In this document: positions 11,621-25,549 of the stretch, one piece after another
Numbering within the stretch: the first letter of the stretch is position 1
Layout of the letters: each line of letters opens with the position of its first letter
Assembly (NCBI GenBank): GCA_028564675.1
Contig: JAOVVO010000132.1
Location: 1 to 64,000 of the forward strand
DNA length: 64,000 nt
From: Onchocerca lupi
Taxonomy: Eukaryota; Nematoda; Chromadorea; Rhabditida; Onchocercidae
Direction: 5' to 3'
Notes under the pieces: generated by a model
What the model was told of the DNA's origin: nothing
Databases searched by the model: none
The model's input: only the letters and a program-made list of their open reading frames with translations
Made by a program: the position numbers and the translations under genes

Positions 11621-14600
11621 TCAACGGCTATTCATTTTTTTGGGTAAATGTGCTGGTGGCGCGATACGTCCACCCCAACGAAGTCGAAAATTGCCTTTTC
11701 GCCATTTAATGTTTGGATTCAGCAACGCACGACACCAAATTGGAAAAGATAGTATTTCACGATGCAGCCAAATAAATAGGAATTGTGCAAAGGAAAATGG
11801 CAAAGGTCCATTCTGAAACATGCAAATATAGTTCATTACAAACTAGGAGAGTGAATATCTCCTCACGAAAAGGTTTGTTACTGTTACAAATTCTATCAAT
11901 GTTTACATATAGTTCAAATTCCTCCAATACAAACAGGAAAATAGATACGAAATACACCAATATTATTCGCAATTTCTCTTCCATTTTTTTTTTTTTTTCA
12001 AAAAAAGAAAAATGATTTGATTTAAATACATAATTCAGTGAAGCAATATACAGAGAGAAAGTTGCCAGCAGCGAATTATCATGAGAAACTTTATGAATGC
12101 AATCATCAATGAAGTTGGTCAATGGGCTATGCATAATATCCACGATTCAAGGATATGAGGAAAGATGCAAAAAAAAAAAAAAAAAAAAAAATTCAGACCT
12201 GAATAAGACGGATCAAAATGTAGTCGCAAGAAATCCAATAAATGAGGTGGAAAATGAAATAATAAAAGACATAAATTGGTGAGGACGAGAGTAGGATCGA
12301 AATAGCATAACAGCCAAGTATGCCAGACAGAAAACAATCATGCAAAGGTTCCAATATTGCTGTATGAGGCAACATTGCTATGCGCAATTTTATCCACCTA
12401 GAAATGAAGAACTGGAATGGTTTTTAATGCTCATTAGACAACCGTGACTGAGGATTTACATTCATTTTGACAGTCTAATAATAAGCATCACAAAGCTTAG
12501 TCATTAAATTTCAAGTGGCTTACGAGATAAATCTTATTAAGATTGCAACATTGCGAAGTTTAGAATCACTTATAATTTGAACAGGCCTCTTCGAAAAAAT
12601 GTAATACAAACCTGCATATACGTTCATGAAAAGTGTTCGGATCAAGTTTTGCTGCATTTTGAATGGCAGGTAAACCAGAAATAGCAATTTTCCATCCCCT
12701 TAAAAATTGCAAATTCTTAATATTCTAATTTCAAATTTGATAAAAGTCAATATTTTATGTTTAGGACCAGATTTCTCAGCAAACTGAAGTTGCTAATCAT
12801 AATGCAATACTATGGTCTATTCCGTAAATAGAAGGTACCAAATCAAATACTGCCAAGTAAATATGGCTTAGCTATTTAGTGCATTTATTGCTGAATCGGC
12901 ATTCGAATCCAATGATCCGTGATGCGGTTTTCAAAATCAAAATACAAAGAAACACATGCATTTTAACAAATGCAACGCCAAAGAAATAATCCTCAGCAAG
13001 ATAATCACTGAAGTTTTCCATACCACCAGCATCCTCAAGAGCGCATTTTCTCATTAGTGACGACATTCCCGTAGAACAAACAAAACGCAAACAATTAGCA
13101 GCTAAGTAGATACGTGCATGTCCCGTACCAAAATATACCTGAATTGCTTGAAAAATAATTATTACATTACTTTGTCTTGTTCAAAAGAAGAATACACTTG
13201 TGTATTAAAGAACAATGTAAGAAGGTAATCGAAAATTGATAAAGAGTTACATTTGTTACCTTCTCAAGGTTAGCTCCGAAACCGGATCCATCAGCGCAGA
13301 AAGGCACTTGTGTAACTAATGCTACGTCCTCCTCCATGGCATTCACCATATCCATCAATGCATCCTCGCGCACTAGAAAGAAAATACTGAAATCAATTCC
13401 AAAATTTCAAATGTCGTTAATTTATAAATTTATGATTCAATTTAACTCATTACTAAAATAATAAAAATTAAACAATAACTTACTGTAAATCCTACTATCG
13501 CTGATCAAAACTAATGGATATTTCGAAGCACGATATGCAGGCATCATGTTATCAATCTTTGGATTTAATCCAACATTACTACCGCCTAAAAAACGAATGA
13601 GAATCCAAAATTTTTTAGATATAATATGATTTAGAAACATAAATATATTAAGAAGATAAGTATAATGAAAGTCAGAAATAAAGTTGATACTGTATAAATT
13701 TTTTCAACTGAATGATCATGAAACACACAACATACCAAAGAAGCTTTCAATTAAGAAAAATGAAATGACTTAACACAAAAAAGGCGTGCATCAATATATG
13801 GATATTTCATCATTAGTGCTTCAACGATTTTTTGAGAGGGATCACTCGCATCATGCACACAGAATAATAATTCATACTGGAAACACAGTGAATTTTAGAG
13901 TGCTAACTTATGCTTTCTCTTGAAGTATAAAACACTAATTTAAATATTCGGATCGTAGAACAAAAGGATTTCCTGCTCAAAATCTGCAGAAATAGCTAAC
14001 AGTCTAATTAAATGAGAATACGGAAATTACCTATAACTCGACTAAATAATGAAATAACAATATGAAATTGAAACTTCCGATTAGTGGTACTTATCCTATT
14101 TTAATATTTTCCATTTATGACTTAAACATGAATTTGATAATATTTAGACAGAATTAACTTACACAATGATATTTTAACTTAAAGAAACTTTCGAGGTTAA
14201 AAAACAAATTTTCATCAGTGCCAATTAGCGGCTTGATAATGGACACCCCATCTGTATCGTTCCTCATCATTATCGGTCGGTGCAAACGGTATTTTCTACA
14301 ATGAAACAAAAACATGAAAATTCTTAAAAGCATTCTTCATTTTTATTTTAAAAAGTAATTTACACACTTTATCGAGATTTCAATACAGGGTAAAACTTTT
14401 TTGACATGGTGCTATGGATGTGTGTGAAGACACTACGAGAGTTTAGTTGAATGTTTTAGCTGAATTTCACAGCGTTCATATAAGAAACTTTAATTTCGCC
14501 ATCTCTTTTTTTTCACAAAAGCAATTTAAAAGCGAGATAAAAAATTTACGCATAGGAAATTGCGATGATATGAATAATATATAAGCCGCAGAGAAACAGA

Positions 14601-14668
14601 GAAACGATGACTGCAAATGGGAATGCACAGTTCGAGATGATATCAACGAATGCAAGTGTGATTTGCAT
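11621..14668 (-). CDS. cgt: Ceramide glucosyltransferase (glucosylceramide synthase, GT21)
   Basis: Transfers glucose from UDP-glucose to ceramide at the cytosolic face of the Golgi, the first step of glycosphingolipid synthesis. Nine exons: 14668-14550, 14295-14163, 13876-13777, 13585-13484, 13372-13260, 13138-12960, 12698-12612, 12397-12199, 11812-11621. They encode 407 residues (human enzyme 394). There is an N-terminal membrane segment (about 10-38). Next come GVSIIKPLIGTDENLFFNLE, the D1 motif HDASDP (about 92-97), the D2 motif LISDS (about 144-148), D3 in LAEDYFF (about 238-244) and the (Q/R)xxRW motif RICRW (275-279). All residues of the D,D,D,(Q/R)xxRW signature are present. C-terminal hydrophobic segments and NGPLPFSFAQF follow. 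Intron 6 keeps frame and the usual family length only with a GC donor (AAAAT/gcatgt, 12959). The first ATG after the acceptor at 14679 is out of frame. C. elegans has three paralogues (cgt-1 to cgt-3); I cannot say which is closest. Confidence 0.95.
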
Positions 14669-14689
14669 CTGAGGCCATCTGAAATTTAA

Positions 14690-17378
14690 TAAAAAACACT
14701 CTTGTTTGTTTTTGTAAGTTACACGAAAAAAGCTGATATTTGTTGGAATGTTAACAGATTAATGCATAATGAAATAAGTGAGGATTATCAGTCTTAATCT
14801 TTACTCATATTTTTAAATATACTAATATAAGTGAACAGAAAGCAGTTTTATGCGTCCACAAAGTAAATTAACGATAATTAGGTACATCCCTTTATTTAAA
14901 AAATAAGAAAGTTAGGATAAAAAAAACTTTGGATGAGAATATTCACTTTAAAAACTTTGCATTCAATAAACATTCCATAACTAAAGACTAATATAGGTCA
15001 AGAAATACAACAAATACAGTAAACATGGCGCAGAATTTTATCTATCATTATTATTTACTACAATCCACAATAAGTAGCGAAATACAATTCCCTTAGTGAA
15101 GTTCCGATTCAAATTCTTTCATTTCTATGGAATTTTAATTTTCTTGTAATATCATCAGAAAGCTAATTAAACTTGCCCAATGTTTAGCGATCACAACTGA
15201 CAATCTCCTGCTTCAAACGAAAATAATCCTGTTCTTTTTCCATTCAGATCACAATATGAATAACAGTACTTTATCCAATATTAGATGAAAAAATCCTGAT
15301 CGTCCTTATGGTTAAATAGCAAATCAACTAAAACATTTGTGACTGATTGATTTCACTTTCAGTTTGAAATAAATGATCCAAAAAAGAACCTGAATAGAAA
15401 GTACAATCGAAAAAATGACATCATTTAATGTTTTCGGCACCAAACTTAAATAAGTTTAAAAGGCAAAAATAATATCAGTGATCTTTTATTGAATAATTAG
15501 TATTTAAATGCATACATGCAAAATATTTAGGCAACGCAATTCCTGATATATAAAAGTACATAATTTCGAAGGATAAATGGCAAACAAATAATAGCAATTT
15601 AAACATTACGAACAGAATACAAAGATACAAACAAGTATCAATTTAATATATGTATTGACTTATTGCTCATTTTAGTCTAAAAAAATTTTTTGAAAAATGG
15701 AGACAGTCAATTTTTAAATTGTAATGTAAGTCAATTGTAAGTATAACTTATTTCCTACCTTGAAAATATACAAATATAAAAATGGCAAAAAGTGAAGTAT
15801 CATAAAATTAAAGTAAATGATCACATATGTCTTCAATTAACTTATGTTCATCTTAAATGAGTACTATTTATATTAAGTATAGATTTACCACTTTAAATTT
15901 CAAACTAAAGAACATTAAAAATTTCTCGAAAAATCTACATTTGAAAAAAATCACAACAGTATATGAAAGAAACTTCGAAAAAGTAACTGGAATGTATCCA
16001 TCAAAATAATGAACTATTTTCATTAGTTTCAACAATACCTTTGATACCTAATACTAGAAATGACGGAATGTGAAATTAAATAATAAACTCCATTTGAAAT
16101 ATTTCATTTGTTTGTTGGAAAGCAGCGTATTATTCTCATTTGTAAATTATAAAAAGAAGAGCTATTTGAGCGACAACTCTATTGCTGAAATATCATCATA
16201 ATTTTGAACTTGTTCTGCCATTTGGTCATCTTTTTATGGCCTTCAAAATTTTTTCCACTTATTCTCTTAAATTTTTTTAAAATTCTTTCAGAATGTTAAA
16301 AAATGAGACAAAAGCTTTCCGAATCATATTACTTCCACAATATCACTAAACGAAGATTGATGGGAACGGCACGAAAATCATGCAGCATATTCCTCCAAAA
16401 AAAAATTATTAAATTTCTCCACCAATAAAGACAATTTAGACAATCAATCTAATACAATTCACATGAAAGTCAACAGATATAAAAATGCATCTTTAAAAAG
16501 TAGTTCGGGCAAAATTCTGTCCCCACGGTTTAAAAACTGCCCTAATTGATTTTACTTAATTTTAATTATAGTGTACCAATAAATCTCAATAATCATTTTT
16601 CTCTTCATTTAAAATATTTAAAAAATTTTTAATATCCTGGAAATTCAAACAAATTGCAGTATGGCACAAGACTTAATTCAATGATTTATAACATTTTACC
16701 AAATTCAATATAATCAATGGGGAACGATTAATTTAACATTTCTCATGAAACTGTTAAAGAAAAAAAAAAAACAAGAATTGAAATCAAAAAATATAAAAAA
16801 TTTGAGCCGATTTAAAATTTACATCCCCCAAAACTAAATAATACTTTTACTGATTTTGCATTGTTAACCTATGCAATAGCTATACCTTTTTTGCATATTT
16901 GGGCATATCAAAATAACACGTTCGCAGATTGGTCTTTAATAAACAATAAAAAGAGTTAAGTGATCCAGAACTCAATATAAGCAGTTTTTTTAAGGATTTC
17001 AGTTGTAAAAATGGATATTTTCCATTCGTCAGAGCAGAAAAAAAAATTTCAAAAGTTCGAGACTTTTTAATAAAATATTTATAGATCCTAATTTTGTTGG
17101 AAATCTACGGAAACAATAAAAGAAACCATAATTCCTATTTCAATCAAGATAAAAAACTGAAATAAAGAAAGCTTATTTTGTTTATTAAGTTCCAGATTTT
17201 TGAAGAAACAAAAATGTTGAAAATCACGCATCACAATTTATAAAGAGAGAAAGTAAAAGCAAAGTGTTTCACCTTACATATCTACTAGATATTTAAGGTG
17301 AAATACTATGCTTTATAATACTCCCTGCAAAAGCAATATATCGATTGGAAATGAAGTTCAACATATTCGAAAAAAATC
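14690..17378. other. Intergenic, no gene seen
   Basis: About 2.7 kb of very AT-rich sequence between two minus-strand genes, with no open frame or splice pattern worth calling. The 5' region of ceramide glucosyltransferase and the 3' flank of VPS35 must both lie here. Confidence 0.6.
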
Positions 17379-20300
17379 TTAAATAACGATGCCATCGTAA
17401 CTTACACTGGAATCACCGCTTTCCATAAGACTTTCCATAAGAATTCTGATATGCGCTATCGTCAACTAAAAAATGTTGTGAAAATTTTAGTTTAAATAGT
17501 TTTTCCTTTTTTTTTTTTTTTTTTTTTAATATAAAAAATGTTGCTACAAGTTGAACTTTAAAAAAATTACTATTACTACGATTGTTATCATGAACATTAA
17601 TATTACTACGATTGTCTCATTGCCAGAGAACAGTGATAATTATTTCAACCAGGAACTATAAGTTATTTAACAAATATGCTTGAGGGCAGATATTTTACTT
17701 ATTAGTTTTCGGACACAAACTGATCTCATACGCTGTTATAAACCCAACTAATAAACAGAATGTTTTCATTTCATATGTTCAATTTTTTGTCCCGATAAAT
17801 ATCTAAGAATCAAATATCTGGGAAGTTATCCTATCCGCGTTATATATTGAAATTATGACGATCATTTATTTTGAAATGGATATCGAAATGATCATTTCCA
17901 TTTTAAAATAATTGAAAAGCAATTAATTAAAATCTCTGTCGAAAAGAAAGCTTTTAATGATAAGTTCACAACGAAAGTTTAACGAGAATCAAAAAAAAAA
18001 ATTAAAATTTTTAGACACAAACTTAAATTCTGAACAGAAAGAATTAGATAAATTTTCATGTAATGTGATTATACCTAAGGCCCTTTATATTCAGAAAATT
18101 TTAAGGTATTACGTTAAAATAAGTAGTAATTTGCTCCGCTTCACTCGACGGCTCCAGCTGCACGATTAATTCACGAATCTTTCCAATAACTTGATTCAAT
18201 ATATCGATTGTAATCTATAATGAATAATGTCAAAAATATTATTCTTATCAAGGAATGCTAATTAAAATTTTATTATTTCCGAGCAAACTGCAATTTTTGT
18301 TTTCTTATCTATGTCCGTAAATATCGAGAAAAATTTATCAAAGTTATCAAATATTTAAAGTCAGTTCTTGAAAGACCAACCTGATCACAACCAGCTTCAA
18401 AGAAATGAAGATAATGGCTGAAGACAGTTATGTAAAGCTGTACTTGGACGACTGGATCCATGCACTGAGATGCAACACGTAAAGCTTTTTTCAAGCAATT
18501 CACGACCTGAAAAAGATATATAACACCTTAACTTAAAAATCATTTTTTCTATTCGAATTTTTTCATAAATCAATTCGAACAATCCACATATATAGTTTTT
18601 TGAAAGCGCTCAGGACGAATTAAATCGCAAGAGTGCTGCTGCTAATCATCTACATCTATATTTGCATAACAAAAAGGAGAACAAATTAAATTACCTGCAC
18701 AGAAGCTTTCATTGGAAGATCCTTATCTGCTGTATGACCATTCCAAAACAGGTGTGCCTCAACGAAACAGTATGTTTCGTTATAAATTTCTTTTGCTAAT
18801 AAATACTTTTATATTTTTTTTCAGTTTGATTTTATTCTAAAATTCTTAAGTCGTGATCGCATCTAACTACAACATTAGCTCAATTGAATGCTGAACTGTT
18901 TACAGCTTGTTTTGAAAGAAAAACTTTTGGTTCATATCACAATACTCGTCACTTTTATGCATTCACTTCTACTTCTACTAAATAAAATCCAACAGACTTA
19001 CTACTAAACAAATTGCTATACATTGATCGGCTTTTTTAAAAAGTTTGGTTGAAGCATGAGCGCACTGAGTACGTAATGGTTCATGATTTTCTTCTGTGAA
19101 GCATTTTACTCGCTCAAGAGTACCTAAAATTTGACTTTAAAATTGAATGAAAGTAAAATTTAAGACTACAAAACATCATTTTGAATAGTCGCAAAAGCTG
19201 TAGTCATTATTATCTCTCAGAGTCTAAATTATGACTATTTGAAAAAAGTATTACAATTAATATTAAACCAAAACGATATTAAATAATTTTTTATAATCTT
19301 GAATTACGGAAAAAATTCCATGACATGAAATATACACACACCAATAAGTAATGATATTGCCGTCAGCTGTGCTCGACTGTCAGCAACCTCTTCCTCATAA
19401 ATAGAAAAAGCCTGTAAAAGAAGTTAAACAGTACAGATCTTTCATCATTCGCTCATAACTGCATAGTATAGCCTTGAAAAAAACTGAAAAATAACAAACC
19501 TTGGAAAAGAATTCATATGCAACAGTCACATTATTTTCAAATTTGATTTGGTCAGCTATTAGTACTCCCTGCAAAACCTAAGTTCATATAAGCAAAAAAA
19601 TCACTTAATGAAATAATTATTTCACAGTTTTTCACTCCATAACTGAAAAAAGCGTTTTCTCCAAGAATTTTGGCGTTAACATTAGTGCAAAAGTTATAAT
19701 TAAATAAAGAAATAACATAAAATAAAATTATACACCACACTGCAAATTAATTTATGATGAAAACTGATCAGAAATATAGACCTGAAGATACAGCCGTATT
19801 GGTAACTGTGAAAGTTCTGCTGATGAAACCAAAGCGTCTACTGTATGCATACAAAAAACGAACATTTTTTGCAGTTTTGCATTACGTTTTTCCTGTGGCT
19901 AAAGATACAGCAAGAAAAAGCGTAAGACGCTAGAAATTTGACATAAAAGGAATAAAACAGAAAATTTCAATTAAATTTCGATTCAATCCACAAGGTTTAA
20001 ATTTAGCTAGATCTTTCCATTTTCAGATTTACATTTCTCTTTTCTGACGCAAAGTAATGACTGGATATTTTAATTCAGTCATAATATCTAGAAAATGTAA
20101 TAAATTGAAAACAACGAACATCATCGGTTTCAGATCCATAGCGAACAATTAACTGATATAATGCAAAAGTAATAGTCGGCAATGAGTACTGAATACGATA
20201 ACGTCCACCAGCACCAAAACGTTTCCTCACTGCACTGATTATCTAAAAATTATGCATGACAACAAGAATCAATATATTTGAAAATATATGGAATGAAGTT

Positions 20301-23300
20301 AATGCTAGACGATGGAAAAATAAAAAAATAAATACCTACAACTTAAGATTGTTGTAAAGCATCATTTTCGTGATATTATTCATATTATACTTTCGCGAGC
20401 AAATTTTCAGTTTATGCTCTAAATTTTATTGTTGTCTTATTGTTTTTTAATTTTAGCCTTATTTTTTACTGAAATTTACCAAAAATTGCTGATCCGTTGT
20501 TGGAGCATGAATGAGATTGACAAATCGTGAAACAAGGGCTTGCTCATCAACAAAGTCTTCATTCATTCTTAAATCATCTGGTTGATCTTCCTGATCCACG
20601 AGCAATGGCTCGATTAAATCCAATAGTTTCTCTACTGCCTCTAGTGTAGTTAAAACTATATCCTAAAATATGAAAAATGCCTCTGTTATAGAATTTTTTT
20701 TAGGCTTTCCAAGAAAGATCTAGAAAAATCTCTGAAATCGACTTGAAAAATTTCCATTCCATCTGTCAAATCAACTCCTTTGTAATTCAGACAAGCAAAT
20801 AAACTTACATTGTCCACCATCTTCTGTAAAATATATGCTGCTGCCTGGGTTCTACCTCGGTAATCCATCAATCCTAAAACATCGCCATAATGTTCTAATT
20901 GGAGTAATTTGTCAATATTATTGTATTGATCCACTGGGATTCGCAAAATTTTCATAATCTCGCGACCAACAACGTTATTGTACGGAGCTCTAAAAGGGAA
21001 AAAAAAGAGCTATTTTCAAAATATAGCATGACAATGACTTTATGATGAATTTGCTAATAATAAGTCTGCAATTAAAAACAGGTAGGGAAGTATATTCAAG
21101 AAAGTCCTTATCAAAGCAAAAAAGAGCGTATCTTTTGAAAAAAAAAAACTAATATTACCAAAAAAAATAGTTTTTTTTTTTTTGGTTTTTAAATAACTGG
21201 TTATTATTTGATTTGATTTTGACTTTTTTTTTCAGTTTTCTAATCTCTTTCAATTACTCTTAACTGATCAATAATAAAATGCAAAATTATTATTTACCTT
21301 GATATCTTAAATTTGCTAAAAACATTTGCTGTGGTAGCGAAGACTATATCTGCATAGTCAGTTCTTTCTGGATAACATTTCAAAGCAAAATTAACCAGCG
21401 TAGTCTAAAATGAAATATCTTCACCTGCATGACTGAACCAAGCAAATAACCTAATCTTTCAAGTATAGCTTTGATTAAAAGGATCTGACTGAAAACAATA
21501 GATGATATTTTTTAGATACTACAGAAATAATTTTAAAAAATAAACCTGCAAGGAAACAACATCTTCTGGCGGCATTGCTTTCCGACTCATTATCACTGAC
21601 TGTGTTTGCTCCGAAAAAATATCAAATAATGGCAAATCGTTAGGAATTTTAACATCTTCAGATGATGCGTAGATGGCAAGACGATCAATTAAAGCTATGA
21701 AAACATTTTTTATCTGTAAATAAATCATGCTAAATGATAGAATAATTAATAAATAGAATAAGTTACACATTTAGATTTCGAAAACGAAAACGAGTCAAAA
21801 AGAAAAAGAAAAATCAATAATGAAACCTGAAAATAATGAGATAATGGATGGATAAATTGAAACAAAACAAAATATACCTGAACATTTTGATCTAGTTCAG
21901 AGCAAGCATGGAGAAATTCATGCAAAGTTGCCAAATGGTATTCATCTGGAAAAACTTGAATAACACATTCCATGAGATACTCTTGGGATATCGCATCTTT
22001 GCATGACACAGCCTGTTCCAGAATTCCTGGTAGCACAACCTGAAAATATTGCAGCTGAACTTTTTACATCAAGCTTTATTAATTTTGAGTCAATATTAAA
22101 AACTTGAAAATAAATGAGATAATAAAAATACTCAACAACTACTTATTATATGTCAAAATATTTCAATATTACATAAAAAGTTGCAAAAAAGGAAAAAAAA
22201 ACAAACAAACAAACTTTGCGATAAGTGTCAATATTCAGATTTTCCAGCTGCGAAAGCCGAACAAGATTTGTACCTACTAAGATTCGCAATTCTCGTCGTT
22301 CACGTTCACGTTTATCCTTTTCTCGACTTGGCCCTTGATGCTGCATTCGAACCCATAATTTATTCATCTCAGCAAAGTTCATCATAATGAAATCGATTGC
22401 ATCTCGTACATCACCATGATCGCCACTAAAACAATTTTCACTCTACCATAATATAATTTCTAACGAAATAATGGAGAAATTGATAATTAAATGAATTTGT
22501 AATAAAATCAAAAAAGAATGCCACTTTTTAGACATTTTCGCCACAACGTAAAAAGCAAAGAATAACCTTAAATAAAATCTAAATTAGCAATTTCAACAAA
22601 ATAATTTAGAAACATACTTATCACTCTCTTCTATATCAGGCAATAGATTTCTGGTGCACTGTAACAAATAATTACGTAGAAAAAGACCGCGAAGTGGATG
22701 CTGCACACCGCGGCACATCTCAACTAAATCTTTCAATATATCTCGAGCATTCGCTTCCTCCAGTCTTATGTACACAACACCAACAGTTATTAATAAATAT
22801 CTGCAAAATATTTTATTCTAAAAAATGACCTAATTAAAATTATCATAATGTCCGAACTATCATAACTGATAAAATTATCATGATGTTGGGACATATATAA
22901 TTCAGTTCACAGAATAGCTTTAAAATAATTCTGCTCCATGCATACAAAAATTGAAAATGTCAAGGAATATGATTAATTTCTACATTAAAAATTATTATTT
23001 CGAACTTTGCTATTCAAAATAACGCAAACTTAGCGCACATGCATAAATAAACAATTTCTAAATAATTTTTTTCCATAACATTCCAAGTTTATTTTATTCC
23101 AAACAAACTTTCATAAGCTTAGTAAAAATAAAAAACAGAAATACAAGGTAAACACCTGCACTGGAAACTTACAAACGAGGGATAACATTGCCAGCATATT
23201 GGACAAGCTCATATAAATCAGCGACTTTTCTTCCTTTTTCGTAATCTTCAGTAAGATGTGTTTCTAAATGCTGCAATTCATTGGTCACATCAACGTCTGA

Positions 23301-23998
23301 AAAGAATTCTTCTTATGATATAAAAACTTTATTTTAGATTCTCTTATCAATTCTCGCTAACCAAAAAATAATTCGGGATCCAAGTCCAATTTATGATTGA
23401 TATACATTCTATTATTCATTTCAGGAAAACAGAAGTTTTGATGAAGTAAAGCAAAGCAAAAGACATGTTAGACTATGTATTAGATTATGGGAGCAATATA
23501 AAATAGGATATACCAGGTTCTATCACAGGTTATTAAAATAAAATAATCTGGTCAGCAGAAAATAAAAAAAAAAGAAAAAAAAAAAAAAACTTAAGTTAAC
23601 GATATATACTAAATTTTCTAAATCAATGCGAAGAATGGATGATGTTAACTATCAGACTGTTTTATTTGAATAATTTATAATTTCACTGGGTGTATTATAT
23701 CAAATTTTCATTCGCATATCTAGCAAGAACCTCTATTAAAATTAGCTTGGAAGAAAAAAAAAAAAAAAAACATGAAAATTTTGAAACTCTTACAAAGCCT
23801 GTAGTAGTATTTCGGTGTAAGTGAACCAGTACGTAACTCCGCAAGCATCTGTGACGCATGCTTTAATGCATCCATCAGAACACCTTTATCCAAACATCGC
23901 TTCATTTCGAACGATAAGGTACGCACCACATGACATGATTCTTCCAGTAATTTCTCTTGCTCCGACTTCAACACAAGAGAGTCGTCGTTCTTAGTCAT
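17379..23998 (-). CDS. vps35: Retromer subunit VPS35
   Basis: Core alpha-solenoid subunit of the VPS26-VPS29-VPS35 retromer, which returns cargo from endosomes to the Golgi and plasma membrane. Eighteen exons: 23998-23794, 23296-23173, 22800-22618, 22425-22215, 22039-21878, 21713-21546, 21404-21298, 20989-20809, 20662-20480, 20242-20120, 19898-19782, 19568-19500, 19411-19342, 19123-19002, 18757-18695, 18506-18381, 18214-18113, 17465-17379. All join in phase to give 800 residues (human 796). Diagnostic blocks are FEMKRCLDKG near residue 30, the VPS26-contact motif PRLYLL (about 108-113), RELRILVGTNLVRLSQLE, MPPEDVVSLQ, RIPVDQYNN, EENHEPLRTQCA, AHLFWNGH and ALRVASQCMDP. The C-terminus YDGIVI corresponds to YEGLIL of the human protein. 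An acceptor-like ttcag lies 8 nt before the ATG, suggesting trans-splicing. The last intron (18112-17466) is the longest in the 3' half and holds a T-run. All introns are GT-AG. Confidence 0.97.
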
Positions 23999-23999
23999 T

Positions 24000-25549
24000 G
24001 TTTTTTCTGAATTTTTTCTTTTATTATTAATTCTCGTAGAACATTGCTTTTCAAACAAGTAAATCAATATTTCATGAATCCCGCAATGCAATTCGGAACT
24101 ATCGTAAAACTGACTTCCGATAATTGGGACATCAATCCAATATTGAACTTATCAGTTTCAATAACTGCTCTTAATTTCGAGAAAAATCTTACATATAACT
24201 TCAAGAGATATAATACGGCAAAATCCCCTTAAATCAATTTTATTTTAAAAATATATCTATTGAACCATCTTCCAAAAAAGTTCAAAGTAAATAAAATTAT
24301 GCTGAAATCAGGTGAAAATCATCAGAATGCATTGATAGCTATATAAATCTCTTTATTATGTAAATTTATCATTGATTTTTGAAAAAATACTACAAAATCA
24401 CTTCTTTGAATTCTATCAGAGCATATATCAATGATTAATATCATTTCAAAGATTAATTCATCAATCATTGATATCATTCAAAATCGGGAAAGAACATTCA
24501 AACGTAGACAATATAAATTTGAAATTGAAATGATGAGGATTAAAACTGAAAAATTTATGTACTATATTTTGAAATAAACGACTGTTGATTCACTTTATGA
24601 ATCACAAAAACAAGATGCAATGTTAGACACTGATATAAAACGAAATGTGCTCTAAAACTGATTAAGCAGTAGTCACAAAAAGTCAAGGAAGTGTATTAAA
24701 AATACATAGGTATTCTTAGCATAATCGATAAACAGTAAAAAACATTGCAACGTATAGAAAGCCGCTAAATTATTTTATTTTTTTCATGCTATGATTTCTT
24801 ACAATTTTTATTACTTTCAAGATAAATTTCATAGCAATGTAATGAATCAAAAACAATATTACAAAGATAATCCTTATCACAAACAAGATAATATCTACCA
24901 AAAAGTATTGCAAAAAGTTTAATTCACCGACATCAGAACGAGCATGAGGAATCTGAAAATATCTGTCATCATACCTGATTTTTTAAAGTGTGACAAAAGA
25001 TGGAAAGATTATTGCGAAATTTAAATTTTTACTGATAGCAAATATAGATAAATCCAAAACGCATTTATTTAGCACATATGATATGAGCATGTTTGAATAA
25101 TGATTTCTTTTGAAATAAATTTTATCAAAAAAATTTTTCTAAATTACGATCTAGTAACATTTAGAATTTCTAAAAATATTTCAAATATATAAACCACTTT
25201 TTATTTTCTGAAAAGAACTGAAAACCAAATTTCCAGATTTATTTCAAACTTGATTAAAGAGAATATATTGGTCAAAATGCCTTGCAAATATACGAACATC
25301 ACTGATATACTCAATGAATTCCATCCAAAATGTGGAAGAATCAATTCTGAATAAGGCACTCTGTCATTATGTCTTGAAAGATGAGCATTTCTTTTTTGTA
25401 TCTGTAAAATTAAATGAACATTTGACTGAACAAATTCAAACTGTACAAACTGAATTTAGCTGAATAGACATTAATCTTCGAAACAAAATCTTGAAAATGC
25501 ATTGAGAATCTTTAGAGAAACTGAAAGACGTCAAAAACTGCAGGAGAAA
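24000..25549. other. Intergenic, no gene seen
   Basis: AT-rich sequence upstream of VPS35 and downstream of a UGT pseudogene. It holds no coding pattern I can support and should contain the VPS35 promoter. Confidence 0.55.
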
